Shown here piece by piece: positions 37,401 to 46,796 of a DNA stretch of 64,000 bases. A program made the position numbers and the translations under genes. How positions within the stretch are numbered: position 1 is the stretch's first letter; the number at the start of each line of letters is the position of its first letter. Location: the NCBI GenBank assembly GCA_964017235.1, contig OZ024936.1, positions 49,031,028 through 49,095,027 on the forward strand. The letters are read 5' to 3'. Source of the DNA: Sabellastarte sp. h YS-2021 (taxonomy: Eukaryota; Annelida; Polychaeta; Sabellida; Sabellidae). The notes beneath the pieces are model-generated. The model searched no databases and was not told the origin of the DNA. It worked only from the letters and a program-made list of their open reading frames with translations.

Positions 37401-40400
37401 TGCAGTCACATCAGAGATGTGTATAATGTATGTAAGCCTCTTTAAAAATAATGTAGAGTACCAATATTGAGGATCACTGGTGCTTGCACTTGAAAGTCAT
37501 GGGGTGTGTTATGTGTAAAGTAATACATATATACAGAATTAGTTTAAATTGTTTCTAGTTGTTATAGGTCACACCTTGTCCTTTAAACTTGTAATTGATG
37601 AAATATTGACACCCAGGGAAATTCACTTAATTACAGGGAGGCCCCAGATAACATTCTACCATCTGCAAAACACTAGAGAATAGTCATGAAACATTAACAT
37701 GATGTTTCTACTTTTGGTGAATACTAACGTAACAGTGACTACAGTAGGCAACATATAATTTATGATTAAGCGTCCCGCAAGGGACGGTTGTTTGAGTATA
37801 GGAGGAAATCCGGCTCCGTGAGCTCTGCATTTTATTTTCCTTATAACTCTGTGACCGTTGGGCAGATTCTTTTCAAATTTGGCAGGTGTATGCAGTAGCC
37901 TTAGGATTTTTTTAGAATATGCTGCAGTGACATTTTGACCAATCAGAGAGGTCACATGACTGAAAATGTGTTTTTTCGATGGGTAAGCTTGTCCGGATGA
38001 TAACTTGAAAGAAATTGTATTAATTCACATGAAACTTGGCAAATACATTCATTCTATTAAAATCTGGAAATCATTAGATTTTGGCATTGATTGGTTAAGA
38101 AATGGCCGAGTAATTAATGATTAATTAATCATTATGAATTTTCCAAATAAGGAAACCACAAAATTGCTTATATCTCAAAAACCGTGCGACATAGAGCGAT
38201 TTTGACGAAATTTTTGATCCACAGGGTATCTCTGCAGGGTAGCGATGCATGTCTCACCAAAAATGGCGGCCATTTTGAATTTTCGAATTTTTTGCAAATA
38301 TTGCAACAAACAAAAATGGTTATATATCAACAATCATTCTAGATAGAGGGATTTCAATGAAATTTTTGACCCACAGGGTATCTCTGCAGAGTAGCTATCC
38401 TAATTTTCAAAAAAATTTTGTCTCGCCAAAAATGGAGGCCACTTTGAATTTTCGAATTTTTGTGCAAAACACAAAAATGCTTATATCTCAAAAACCATGC
38501 TAGATAGAGCGATTTTGACAAAATTTTTGACCTACAGAGTATCTGTTCTGAGTCGCTATGCCAGTTTTTAAAAAATTTTTGTCTGGCCAAAAATGGCAGC
38601 AATTTCCAATTTTCGAATTTTTCGCATAAATTGCAAAACACAAAAATGCTTATATCTCAAAATCTGTGCTAGATAGAGCGATTTCGACAAAATTTTTGAA
38701 CCATGCAATTTTTAAAAAAATATTTTGTTTCACCAAAAACTGGCGGCCATTTTGAATTTTTTGCAAAAATTGCAAAACACAAATATGCTTATATCTTGAA
38801 AACCATGCTAGATAGAGCAGACTACGCTAACTTTGATTGCCACAACAGTATATGGCTAGAAGCAGAGCATTTTCTTAATACTTTAGCACTCACCTTTATA
38901 TCCTTTTTGGAACGCTTTGTTTTTGCTGTGCAAAAACATTATTTTTTTTGCATGTGATCCTCTAGTTAGATTTTGTTAATATCAAGTAAAGTTTCCATCA
39001 TATATGTCAACCATGGTAGTATTAAGCAGAAACTTTACAATGTCATTTGTCAGAGGTAAACCAGTAGAACCAAAGTAGTGACACTAGTATTGGCCCTAGC
39101 TCTAGTACAAATGTAACTTTATAACAGACAAGGCAATAAATCAATCTTTGTTATGTTGCAAAATGAAAACTTTTGCAGTGGCAAGTGAATGTGAAGATAT
39201 AAATTGTCTTCTGTTTTGTGCAAAGTTAATGCGTTTTCCAAGGTACAGTTTGAAGCATTAGACAGCCCCATAATCTGTCTTTCTTCAGCCATGTTAAGAT
39301 AACTTAAGTCCAATTTCAGTACTAATTTAAATGGTGTTGGTCTAAAATTCACTTACATCATTGTATAGGTAATCTTTGAATGTGGAAAGGGAAGTAGAAC
39401 ATGTACCCATGAATGCCAAGGCAAGCAAGTACCAACCTTATGACAATACATGATGAAATGGGGAAAACTAACATTTGACTTATGATATAATCTTGGAACA
39501 AGGCCTTCACATTATTGGCTTGCTGACATACAATATTTATAAGTTCTGTTTTATTAAATAATTTAAGGTCAATTATGTTATTCGTGTGAGTTAACCATAC
39601 AGAAATATAAGAAAAATTTACCTTTAACTCTTGTATCAGAAATCTACTCATATTTTTGATACTGAGAACTATGATTTATAGCTCACCCACCATGTCTCCT
39701 ATAATCTTATTTTACAAATTTGAAGTTTACTTCACAACCTTCAGCTTTTCACCTGCAATGTCCTGTCCTTAATAATTGTTGATCTCTGATTTTTCTTGTT
39801 TGATGTTCCTCGGAATCTGTTTAATGTGTCTTGGAATCTGGGGTCCAGTCCATCCATACTTCAACCCATTAACTGTCTTTAGATAGAGATTAAATGCTAT
39901 AGAAATACTAATAGAGTTAGAATTACCTAGTGTTGATTACTCTGCAAATAGATGCAACAGAAACTGAGCCAACTATATATCTTGAGAGTGTCATGTATAC
40001 ATAGAAATCTTAACTAACTATGTATCATGTGTCATTAAAATCCCATGCATTCAGCATCAATTACTACCATAAATGAGGCAGAAATTAAAACACATGATTC
40101 AAATATTTTTGGGTCATCGTGAATCAAAAGTTAGCATGGAACAGTGTTGTCTGGTGTATTAATTAGAGACTCTCGTTATAAATTTGGTATTAAAGTAATG
40201 GTGCATTAACGAGAAAATATATGGTATATGTAATTATCAGTATTTATCTTCATTTATAGGTCACTGTTCAAAATGTATAATGAAAAAGCCATACATGGGG
40301 ACTATATGTTTTTATGATGAGATACAGTTTATTTTGGATCACAAAATAGTATTCATCTGGTGGCTCTACACATGAAAGCATGTGGACAGTCACAGTTTCA

Positions 40401-43400
40401 TAGATGGCAGACACCACATGACTAATTTAATAAAATTATTTGGGTTTTGCAAATCTAGTTAGAATTTTTCCCTCAGAAAAGGTTATTGCGTTCTCTGTTA
40501 GGATTTTCATTTGTAAATCTATCATAAAAACACATTTCAACAGTGTTGGTAAATGACATTATTCTATTCAAAAGCACTATTAAATATCTTGACAGTTATT
40601 GGATACCAATGAGCTCTCTCCTTGTTACCCTTGTGGTGTATGTATATTGTTATCTAAACACAATAAATTGATCTCTATTATTCTAATTTTAACTCAACTT
40701 TAATCTAAAGATTCGACTTTGTGGTTGTCTGAAGGACAGGCACTGTTCCCTTGTCTTAATAATTGAATTAACAGGTAAAGTCAGACCTTTCTTCTAAAAG
40801 AGCTTGTTCCCTTGTCTCTAAAAAATTCCAGCTTTGACACCTCACCTGGGCAGATCTCTAGGTCTCAACTTTTTGAAACACCAGCGCACTTTCTCTGTCA
40901 GTAGCCTTTCAGAGATATATTTACCAGGGAGTCACATACAGATTCTAACATCTTTTGGAAACATCATTTCTATATCTCGCTTTCATTTAAAATGACCACT
41001 GAGTGGGCTGGACTGGACTCACTCTCGTACTAGGATGCGGGTCTACCAAAACCGGGGATGTTTATATAGTTCCCCTTTTTCTCCCAGGTTCTTTAACTTT
41101 GCCTGCTTCAAGGTCATGACTTCGGTCGACCTTTGACTTCTTGACCTCTGAGTATGTCACTGTCCACCCCAGTACTATTGGTCCAGTAATAAAATGGCTC
41201 ATATAGTATTGTTACATATTAATACCAGTGAAGTTTGAATCACTTTAGTATTTAGATTATTGATACAAAGTAATACTACATGTTGACGTTTGAATAGACT
41301 TATGTTAAAGAATTAATAAAATTTTAACTCTCTTTTGTGTACATTTAGGTTACATTGAATGTATCTATTTGGTATGCTATTTTTAAATCAAAGCTAACAT
41401 TTTATTTTATTCTTAACTTCAAAAATTTTGCTTGACAATGTAAAATGTTGTCATTTAATGTTATTATAAATTTGTGCACATGATATTTTATTGTTTTATA
41501 CTTTCACAAAACTGGTCCAGTACATAGTCAACTTACATGTATTACAGAGCCTGAGTATTAGTGTGGAAAATATCATGAAATTCTTCAAGAATAAAGAAAA
41601 GAAAAAGCCTGTTCCTATGGCAGTAGTCAAACCACAAGTTAAGCCTGTGGTTGAAGACGATGGGTATGTTGCTGTAGCTCGGCCACCACCGGTACGAAAG
41701 CCCCCCAAACTAAAGAAACACAAGAAAAAGAAAGACAAGACAAAGCATCGACCTAAGAAGGACTTACCACCATTGCCTATTGAATCAGATGATGATGAAG
41801 ACTATGAAATAACAGAGGTTAGTCGTCGTGATCGTAGATCATAGGTCAAGGTTTTGGTTTTCTGTCACTTTTACTAGATTAACTTACAGTCCATATCCCA
41901 AAGATATTACAAATACCATTATTATTGACATTTCATCGATGAAAACAAGATCTTAGAAACATAATTCATTCGTGACACAAGTTATATATACATCTGTCAC
42001 TTTTACTAGATTAACTTACAGTCCATATCCCAAAGATATTACAAATACCATTATTGTTGACATTTCATTGATGAAAACAAGATCTTAGAAACATAATTCA
42101 TTCATGACACAAGTTATATATACATCTACTGAACCACAAAGTAAAGTATGTAAAATAATAAAAGTTTATTTATTTGGGGTTTTACGTCGCTTTCAACACT
42201 GTACAGGTCATATCACGACAGGTAGTTGGAAGTGCAGAGGAAACCAGTACATACGGTTCATCAGGGTTCTGTACTGTAAACTACCAACCAACGGCAAGCA
42301 ACTACCAGCTTTCCCACTTGAGGCTGTGCTGGGAACCGAACCCCGGCCTTAGAGGTGGGAGGCGAGAGTGTTACCACTCTGCCACCATGGACCCTAAAAT
42401 AATAAAAATAGTAACAATACTCATGCAGTACAAAATGTAACACAAACAATATGCCTGATCATTGGTACTAATTATTCACATTATTGACAATAGATTATGT
42501 ATAACAATATTCTCCAATGAATAAAATAAATATACTGGTCAACAGACATGTAATGCATGAATAGCTAGGATCATATCAGGAGAGGCCCACAGGATTGCCA
42601 CTTGTGGAGGGCCACAGAGGACTTCAATAATATAGTTGGAATAACATACCTAAGCCTTTCACACTGACAATGAGACCATACAAGCCAAAAACAAACGGTC
42701 TTTATTGTGAAGAATTCTCAAACATTTATTTCTTCAAATCAGCATAAAGAAAAGAGCTCCAGCTAAAACAATCACAACTTCCTTATTTCTGGCCCAACTT
42801 TGTAAATCTCATCATTATTTTATTTTGTGTGGTGGAACCCCATGTCTGAGTGTATCATATTGCATCTTATAGAATCTTTTTTTTTCTATTGTATATTTAT
42901 ACTCACAATATATAGATATACCACTGGACTCAAAGAGCTATTTAATCCATCCGAATGCACAACTGCAGTCCAAAATCTCAAGTAACTGACATTCCTCTAA
43001 CTGAAGGACAGAGGCTCAAGAATGACCATTTATCAACGTACTTGAGGTTCTTTAGCCTCCCACTGAGGATAGGACCTGATGATAAAGGACTACTGTCATT
43101 TTAAGTGGTCATCTGAGCCACTATGTATCTGGTATGTCCAAGTCTTAAGTATGTCTAATAAAGCTTTCTGCTTTGAGATGCCACAACACAAGCAAGGAAA
43201 TGCTTGATTTTTAACCAATTTTTTTAATGTAGTGTTCATATTTGTTGTGACTCTTGTTACTCTTACTTTTTGTCAGTTATGTGACATGTGGTGTTCTGTT
43301 TATTTTAGTTTCCACCACCTACTAGCCATGTCACAGACCGACAGGACTTCAGGGAACTTCGGAAACCCGTACCTGTACCACAGAACATATCAACATCATC

Positions 43401-43962
43401 TGAAAAGAGTCCCTACATAGATATGAAGCAATGTAGTCAAAGGACCAGGCTTCCACCACGATCGCAAGATACTCCAGGAGCATCAGTTAAAACCTCCTTG
43501 CATAGCTTATACAGCCAAACTAAAGAACCCAAACCAAAATTTGATCTGAGGAACCGCCGTCCTGCAGAAGTGGAAAGAGATGCGAAAAACATGCTCAGCA
43601 CCACACGGGGTGAATATGTATCAGTAACTACCAATAGCCAAGTGGATCAATATGTAACACCACTAACTGACACATCAGAAGATACTTCAGATGATTCAGA
43701 TTCTGATGTTACTCAGTCAAGCTTAACAGATCTGGCACAAGTTCCAAAAAATCTGGATTCACTGTCGATGACTGATGTGTCTCAATGTTTACGACTTTTA
43801 AACCTGGAACAGTATGTGGACAACTTTGCAAATCAACAAGTGGATGGTGCCCTCCTATCAGTACTAACTGTGAATATTCTTGTGGAAGAGTTCAAAATGG
43901 TACATTCCGATAGCTTGAAGCTTCGGGACTTTGTGAGAGGATTGAGATCTGGATTAAATTGA
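22407..43962 (+). CDS. GAREM-like: GAREM-like adaptor (CABIT + SAM), 10 coding exons
   Basis: Coding exons 22407-22471, 26018-26102, 27801-27924, 31154-31348, 31654-31818, 32797-32885, 32991-33145, 34578-34749, 41548-41817 and 43309-43962 join with matching phases into 657 residues. The CABIT-type region covers about residues 8-240: WGDVSLQPKEFISRF and KLPLLVKILEGY open it, STGDVYWVTHILQ and SMPADYSLMFHLI follow, and VVIPAYVDIPLVLAEGLVRG ends it. Residues 275-310 carry SH3-type motifs (VLPPRPQRS, KLPAPPPKW). Residues 351-440 are Lys-rich with tyrosines (DDGYVAVARPPPV, DEDYEITE). The SAM domain is residues 591-657 (SLSMTDVSQCLRLLNLEQYV, then VDGALLSVLT and LVEEFKM). GAREM proteins bind GRB2 and SHP2 after growth-factor stimulation and promote MAPK signalling; the role here is inferred. 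Human GAREM is longer (about 870 residues), so further exons in the 6.8-kb intron 8 cannot be excluded. Confidence 0.85.
23130..23335 (-). repeat. Old dispersed repeat (ctggatcac family), reversed
   Basis: Contains gatctggatcactcaaaatt and a following tagattgg-type block, with the end gtgtaatcctgc, reversed relative to 21876-22140. Confidence 0.5.
24086..24323. mobile_element. MITE with 42-base inverted ends
   Basis: The left end tactgccttgctacc, followed by a double caattatcgccg-type word, is mirrored on the right with one or two changes (ggtagcaaggcagta). TA at both ends suggests a Tc1/mariner- or similar TA-targeting parent. No coding frame. Confidence 0.8.
24497..24716 (-). mobile_element. 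SINE A, diverged reverse copy
   Basis: Starts with a degraded tail (ggtcttacgttacgttcaac), keeps the accagtgcata and gtaactaccaa words, and reaches a reversed head. A C run and an A run follow it. Confidence 0.6.
24928..25068 (+). mobile_element. SINE A, 5'-truncated
   Basis: Begins in the middle of the family at cgttggtcggcagtttacag, then tgtactggtttcctctgccc, and ends gaaagcgacgtaaaaccc plus an AAAC-rich tail. Confidence 0.8.
26018..26102 (+). CDS. GAREM-like: GAREM-like exon 2
   Basis: Follows a T-rich acceptor (cttttttag). The first base completes the Arg codon; RFGEKLPLLVKILEGYSDAS is then read, ending STGD before donor gtaagt, phase 0. KLPLLVKILEGY matches the start of CABIT domains (LPxxhxIxxG). 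Confidence 0.88.
26290..26440 (+). mobile_element. SINE A, 5'-truncated
   Basis: Starts near aaagctggtagttgcttgcc and ends aaacgacgtaaaacccca. It sits in intron 2, 188 bases after exon 2. Confidence 0.8.
26878..27080. repeat. Dispersed repeat D, copy 1
   Basis: Shares tcaatcttctagccagccc, a ttactattgtttcaagtatgc-type block, ccatggta and attcttgacaat with 28105-28330, in the same order. Class unknown. A reversed family tail (tatttggggttttacgtc) at about 26718 may belong to the same element. Confidence 0.6.
27143..27187 (+). other. Candidate cassette exon a (phase 0, 15 codons)
   Basis: Flanked by acceptor aactctctag and donor gtataa. It reads VLGNDISWRCQGNAE in the phase of the exon 2-3 junction. 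The direct exon 2-3 join already fits the CABIT family, so this would be an alternative or spurious exon. Confidence 0.25.
27521..27586 (+). other. Candidate cassette exon b (phase 0, 22 codons)
   Basis: Flanked by acceptor ttttatcag and donor gtaaaa. It reads DSLKDQSRTISSAFGND then ILPIL, open and in phase 0. It shares GNDI with candidate a. No family support. Edges are approximate to one or two bases. Confidence 0.25.
27801..27924 (+). CDS. GAREM-like: GAREM-like exon 3
   Basis: Acceptor atatttag and donor gtttgt. Encodes VYWVTHILQTCKIIFRRETG and SMPADYSLMFHLIDDDGE. The D-x-G-x-P-x-x-Y-x-x-x-F pattern is the CABIT core strand seen in THEMIS and GAREM. It starts in phase 0 and ends in phase 1. 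Confidence 0.88.
28105..28330. repeat. Dispersed repeat D, copy 2
   Basis: Homologous to 26878-27080 in the same orientation, so the two copies flank exon 3. Confidence 0.6.
28444..28682. repeat. Compound microsatellite (ATTG)n then (GAGT)n
   Basis: Tetranucleotide runs: ATTG/GATT at about 28444-28565, then GAGT at about 28569-28682. Open frames across them (Thr-His-Ser-Leu repeats) are an effect of the period. Confidence 0.95.
29192..29260 (+). mobile_element. SINE C, fragment
   Basis: Contains gtaggttagaatgtttggca and ggctgtcccctctttgtggg, matching the head of the copy at 48621. Confidence 0.5.
30402..30989. mobile_element. Non-autonomous DNA transposon with inverted ends
   Basis: The left end taatgcccgtgtcccacca and right end tggtggaacaggggcatta are inverted with a few changes. 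Internal words such as cctcaga and cttcctcag recur. No transposase frame. TA at both edges. Confidence 0.7.
31154..31348 (+). CDS. GAREM-like: GAREM-like exon 4
   Basis: Acceptor ttatcag. Codes for GEAQSLASLAAKLEKGDVIV and onward to ERGLVGNMVEYA. The frame stays open a little past the donor gtaagatg at 31349, but only this donor gives the phase needed by exon 5 and keeps the family pattern. Confidence 0.85.
31654..31818 (+). CDS. GAREM-like: GAREM-like exon 5
   Basis: Acceptor tacttccag, donor gtaaat, phase 1 at both ends. Encodes VVIPAYVDIPLVLAEGLVRG and DEDFQAVLQGMHSVSQKF. The block resembles the human GAREM stretch LTVPKFSLPEHLVKGESWPE. Confidence 0.88.
32797..32885 (+). CDS. GAREM-like: GAREM-like exon 6
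   Basis: Acceptor gctgtttcag, donor gtaaat, phase 1 to phase 0. Encodes EIMLYEGSIKKLKTRDYDYM and KPSDYMKCKQ. Tyrosines are clustered at the end of the CABIT region. Confidence 0.85.
32991..33145 (+). CDS. GAREM-like: GAREM-like exon 7
   Basis: Acceptor atttttccag, donor gtaaga, phase 0 to phase 2. Encodes IRKHVQYDSLKKQ, an acidic-serine stretch, and YEKHVPVLPPRPQRS. VLPPRP is a class I/II-type SH3 ligand, as expected for a GRB2 partner. Confidence 0.85.
33160..33610. repeat. Degenerate tandem array, about 65-70-base unit
   Basis: Six to seven units share gtacaaatca, tactaactgatnggttcat and ttataa. The array starts just after exon 7. Confidence 0.75.
34219..34453 (-). mobile_element. SINE A, full-length, reverse
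   Basis: Runs from the (ATTT)n tail and ggggttttacgtcgctttc to the head with gggaatcgaaccccg (reverse B box) and gtgttaccactctgccacc. Direct repeats of about 13 bases (ccgttaaagcttt) flank it at 34206-34218 and 34454-34466. Confidence 0.9.
34578..34749 (+). CDS. GAREM-like: GAREM-like exon 8
   Basis: Encodes TPGARKLPAPPPKWS and DIDDEDHLYEKAEPLDEATP, ending TLRK before donor gtactt. The acceptor after tgtgacag has a poor pyrimidine tract but is the one that fits phase 2; the nearby cttag at 34558 would give the wrong frame. Confidence 0.75.
35703..36651 (+). mobile_element. 5'-truncated CR1/L2-like LINE
   Basis: One open frame to 36509 encodes the end of a reverse transcriptase: VKLKLNPEKTEFIIIG, then VKNLGVIFDS, SRLDYCNSLLYGISKY and WLPITYRILFKYN, the standard order in CR1/L2-type ORF2. 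The frame is uninterrupted, so the copy is fairly young. The 3' end reads gcgctataaatg and finishes in four to five ATTCT units (36627-36651), a microsatellite tail common in this group. It sits in intron 8 in sense orientation. The 5' border is approximate. Confidence 0.85.
36652..41547 (+). other. Rest of intron 8 of the GAREM-like gene
   Basis: No extra exon fitting phase 0 at both ends was recognised. It includes a degenerate tandem array (38150-38830) preceded by related sequence from about 37770. Confidence 0.5.
38150..38830. repeat. Degenerate tandem array, about 140-170-base unit
   Basis: Four to five units repeat atgcttatatctcaaaaac, gctagatagagcgattt, aaatttttga-cc-acag, gccaaaaatgg and ttgaattttcgaatttt in order. 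Confidence 0.85.
41548..41817 (+). CDS. GAREM-like: GAREM-like exon 9
   Basis: Acceptor gtattacag, donor gttagt, phase 0 at both ends. Encodes MKFFKNKEKKKPVPM, DDGYVAVARPPPVRKPP, a Lys-rich run (HKKKKDKTKHRPKKD) and ESDDDEDYEITE. The basic runs could be a nuclear or membrane-binding signal. Confidence 0.82.
41861..42126. repeat. Tandem duplication, 2 x 132 bases
   Basis: The second copy starts at 41993 and differs from the first at only about three sites. It lies in intron 9, 44 bases after the donor of exon 9. Confidence 0.9.
42164..42394 (-). mobile_element. SINE A, full-length, reverse
   Basis: Complete from the tail (tatttggggttttacgtcgc) to the head (gtgttaccactctgccacc). Perfect 13-base target repeats taaaataataaaa lie at 42151-42163 and 42395-42407. 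Confidence 0.93.
42940..43150 (-). mobile_element. SINE B, reverse copy
   Basis: Reads aagagctatttaatccatcc, gacattcctctaactgaagg and gaatgaccatttatcaacgt, the reverse complement of the SINE B body. Confidence 0.65.
43309..43962 (+). CDS. GAREM-like: GAREM-like exon 10 (SAM domain, stop)
   Basis: Acceptor gtttattttag, phase 0. It begins FPPPTSHVTDRQDFRELRKP, continues with SPYIDMKQC (a YxxM tyrosine motif) and GEYVSVTTNSQVDQYVTPL, then a Ser/Asp-rich linker, and ends with the SAM domain at about 43762-43959. The stop TGA is at 43960. Confidence 0.9.
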   Translation, partial: FPPPTSHVTDRQDFRELRKPVPVPQNISTSSEKSPYIDMKQCSQRTRLPPRSQDTPGASVKTSLHSLYSQTKEPKPKFDLRNRRPAEVERDAKNMLSTTRGEYVSVTTNSQVDQYVTPLTDTSEDTSDDSDSDVTQSSLTDLAQVPKNLDSLSMTDVSQCLRLLNLEQYVDNFANQQVDGALLSVLTVNILVEEFKMVHSDSLKLRDFVRGLRSGLN

Positions 43963-44883
43963 TTGAATGGCATATGGTTTGTCAAACTACAAAGGGTAAA
44001 AACTAACAACCATGATGCTAATGGTAGACATGAACTTGATGTACAAAAAGTAGTTTGATTTGACAATAGCTATAGCTGGATTGAGTGTTTTTGCAGCGCG
44101 GGAAGATTGCACTGATTAGTTTTAATTTCCTCTCACAAAGTATTAGCAATGTAGCAGTGTAGCAGTGCTTTTGAATTGCCAAATTAATTGCCGATTTCAT
44201 TGTATGTCTTCCAAGTTTGTAGTCCAGTAAATTCTGTGATGAGCAAATCAATCTGCCTACTAATATTGCCATTAGACCATGGAAGATATATATATATATT
44301 GCTCTGCTTTCCTTTTGCATTTCTAAAAACAACAAAAAAGTGAAACAAAGGACACTTTCTCCCAACAAACAAACATTATCCAATCTATAGATAATTTGAC
44401 AGCAATGCAGATTAACCTTTACTAAACAACTCCAGAATAATTTCTGTCTAAATCTCATGTTCTATGTTAGTTTTAAGCCCCCGCCCCTCGCCAGATATTA
44501 AACACATTCTGAGTAACTGACAACGTCATCAAATCACTTTAGTCTTAAGGCCTATGAAGACCAAAACGATCTATTATAATATGCTGGGTTAAGAAACTAC
44601 TGTAACCTGATTAAAATGGCAAAACATGTTGGGAATCAGTCAACAAATAATTTAATCATGGCCATTTTAACTGGGCTTTGTTAGTTGGTGTTTTGATAAA
44701 GGTTGGAAGGTCTTCACAGTGAAAATCAGGTATCAACTTGTATTGCATTCAATGTGTAGATTAAAGGAAGTTACGTTTTTCACATTTTACTGTCAATTTT
44801 GTGTTTTGTTTCATTGTTGTTTTGAATGACCATTTCATGTATTTGTGTATAACAATAATAAGAAAATTGTTAAACAATGAAAT

Positions 44884-44889
44884 AATAAA
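44884..44889 (+). promoter_or_regulatory. Candidate poly(A) signal of the GAREM-like gene
   Basis: AATAAA in an AT-rich run about 920 bases after the stop codon. Other AATAAA words are nearby, so the true end of the transcript is uncertain. Confidence 0.3.
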
Positions 44890-45128
44890 TAAATTAAATA
44901 ATACAGGGTAAAATACACAGTGGATACTCTTAATTAACAGCAGAGGAAACCAAGACATAGAAACCTCTTGACTCACGAAACCTCTTGCCCATGGTGCTTA
45001 TAGGCAAAGTTGCAAGTTCCACCTGTTATATCAAATCATTTACCAGCAGCATCGGTCTTCTACAGACCTTTACGCTGTGACTTCATATTGTTAAAATAGT
45101 GCAAATGTTTTTGTTTTTTGTTACTGCC

Positions 45129-45372
45129 ACGCCCATACAAATTTGTGCATCACCCTCCTTAACCTCTTTCAGAAAGCAGCTTAAAACCTACCTGTACACC
45201 AAGGAATACCCGCCTTAGTCTTTATCATACCTGGCCTTATCTGTGGTGCTCAGCCTCTTTTCTGTCCCTGGATACTGAATTTGGTTGACTGTCTTCTGCT
45301 GTTGCACTTTAAAATTCCCTAATCTTAAAGGGAGATTATGTGCAACAAAAGTCCAATAAGAATTATAATAGC
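45129..45372 (+). mobile_element. 3' end of a CR1/L2-like LINE, copy 1
   Basis: The last codons read SFRKQLKTYLYTKEYPP and a stop, the usual ORF2 end in CR1/L2. A 3' UTR with ctttctgtccctggatactg and gtccaataagaatta follows. It is homologous to 56248-56443. Confidence 0.8.
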
Positions 45373-45499
45373 AAAAGTGACATAATTGGTACAACTGGGG
45401 CAGTTAATACCTGGATCACACTGCTCTGTGCTGGCCCCATATATATGAGTTACGTACGTATGAGAAATACTAGACTCATCTTGGCTTGTTTATAGAAGT

Positions 45500-45830
45500 G
45501 ACAACTTTTTGCACAATGTTTGAAAGACCTCTCATGAGTTCTCATATGCTAAACTAGAATGTACACTGGGGGCTGGGGTGGGATTGCTTTGCGAGGCGGC
45601 TCATTGTTGAGCATGCATTGCACATACGAGGTCCATTTACAGAGCAATAAGGACAAAGTCTTGCACTGAAAATTTAATATGTTTTGAGGCAACTTCACAG
45701 AACAGTATGAACAGGCTTTCATACAAAAATTCTTTAAAAATTCTCTAACTTTAGATTTCACTGCCATTTCTGCATAGACGCTAATGGAACAAAAAAAATG
45801 CTTTTGCAAAGATATAGGATTAAGCCTTTT
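45500..45830. repeat. Dispersed repeat E, copy 1
   Basis: Shares atgtttgaaaga, tctcatgag, gcggctcattgttgagcatg and gtccatttacag words with 51440-51600 and 53640-53780. Class unknown. Confidence 0.5.
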
Positions 45831-46478
45831 TCTGAACCAACTGAGAACTGTGCTACAGACACCAATCCATGATAGTCCAGTATCACTGCATTAGCAGATC
45901 CTGATCATTACCAAAATTGAATCATTTGTTCATTGTGCTATCATTAATTTCGTCAAAATCAATTACTTTACACGTAAAAGCAAGTAACTAAGTAACTTTT
46001 GCAGGTGCTTGAACACCTTGGTCGTATATAGCACCATTAAAAAATTATTACCTTGGCTAAAATATATACAACATTAAGAAATACAAGTAAAACAGGATAA
46101 CTGGACAAAAAAAATCGAGATATAAAAACAATACACTTTACTGGTTCAAAGACCAAAGCCACCTGACTAGATAAGGAAAGTAAAAATAACATAGAAAATC
46201 AAAAAATATAAAATATAGGATAATGCAATACAAATACAGCTTGACTACACTAACTAGATCTATACATATCACATACAAAACAAGAAAACCGGAAAACCCG
46301 CAATAAATTAACATAAATTAAGACAATACGAAATAAATTATGCTTCCAAAATTTACCAAATAACCAACATTCTTTTAAACAATCACATATAATTTCATAT
46401 TTCCATAAAGTAAGTCTTTTAAATTATTTATGTTTCTGTTTTATGTTTTTTAAATTATTTATGTTCAACCAATTGGTA

Positions 46479-46720
46479 GGGGGACCACGGTGGCAGAGTG
46501 GTAACACTCTCGCCTCCCACCTCTGAGGCCGGGGTTTGATCCCCGTGACGGCCTTAAGTGGGAAAGCTGGTAGTTGCTTGCCATTGATCGGCAGTTTACA
46601 GTACACAACCCTAGCGAACTGTATGTACTGGTTTCCTCTGCCCTTCCAACTACCTGTCGTGATATGACCTGTGTAGTGTTGAAAGTGACGTAAAAACCCC
46701 AAATAAATAAATAAAATAAA
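46479..46720 (+). mobile_element. SINE A, full-length, forward
   Basis: Head ggtggcagagtggtaacac (A box) and ggggtttgatccccg (B box), family body, tail gacgtaaaaaccccaaat plus AAAT units. Perfect 14-base target repeats tcaaccaattggta lie at 46465-46478 and 46721-46734. Confidence 0.95.
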
Positions 46721-46796
46721 TCAACCAATTGGTATAGCCTTACGGTCAGAATAACAACTTTTCAACCGAGCACATAGACTTTGAAAAAGGCAATCA

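Noticed and set aside
36932-37426. Two forward frames with hydrophobic stretches in intron 8
   Set aside because: No phase-compatible splice sites, domain or codon bias; likely chance in AT-rich DNA.
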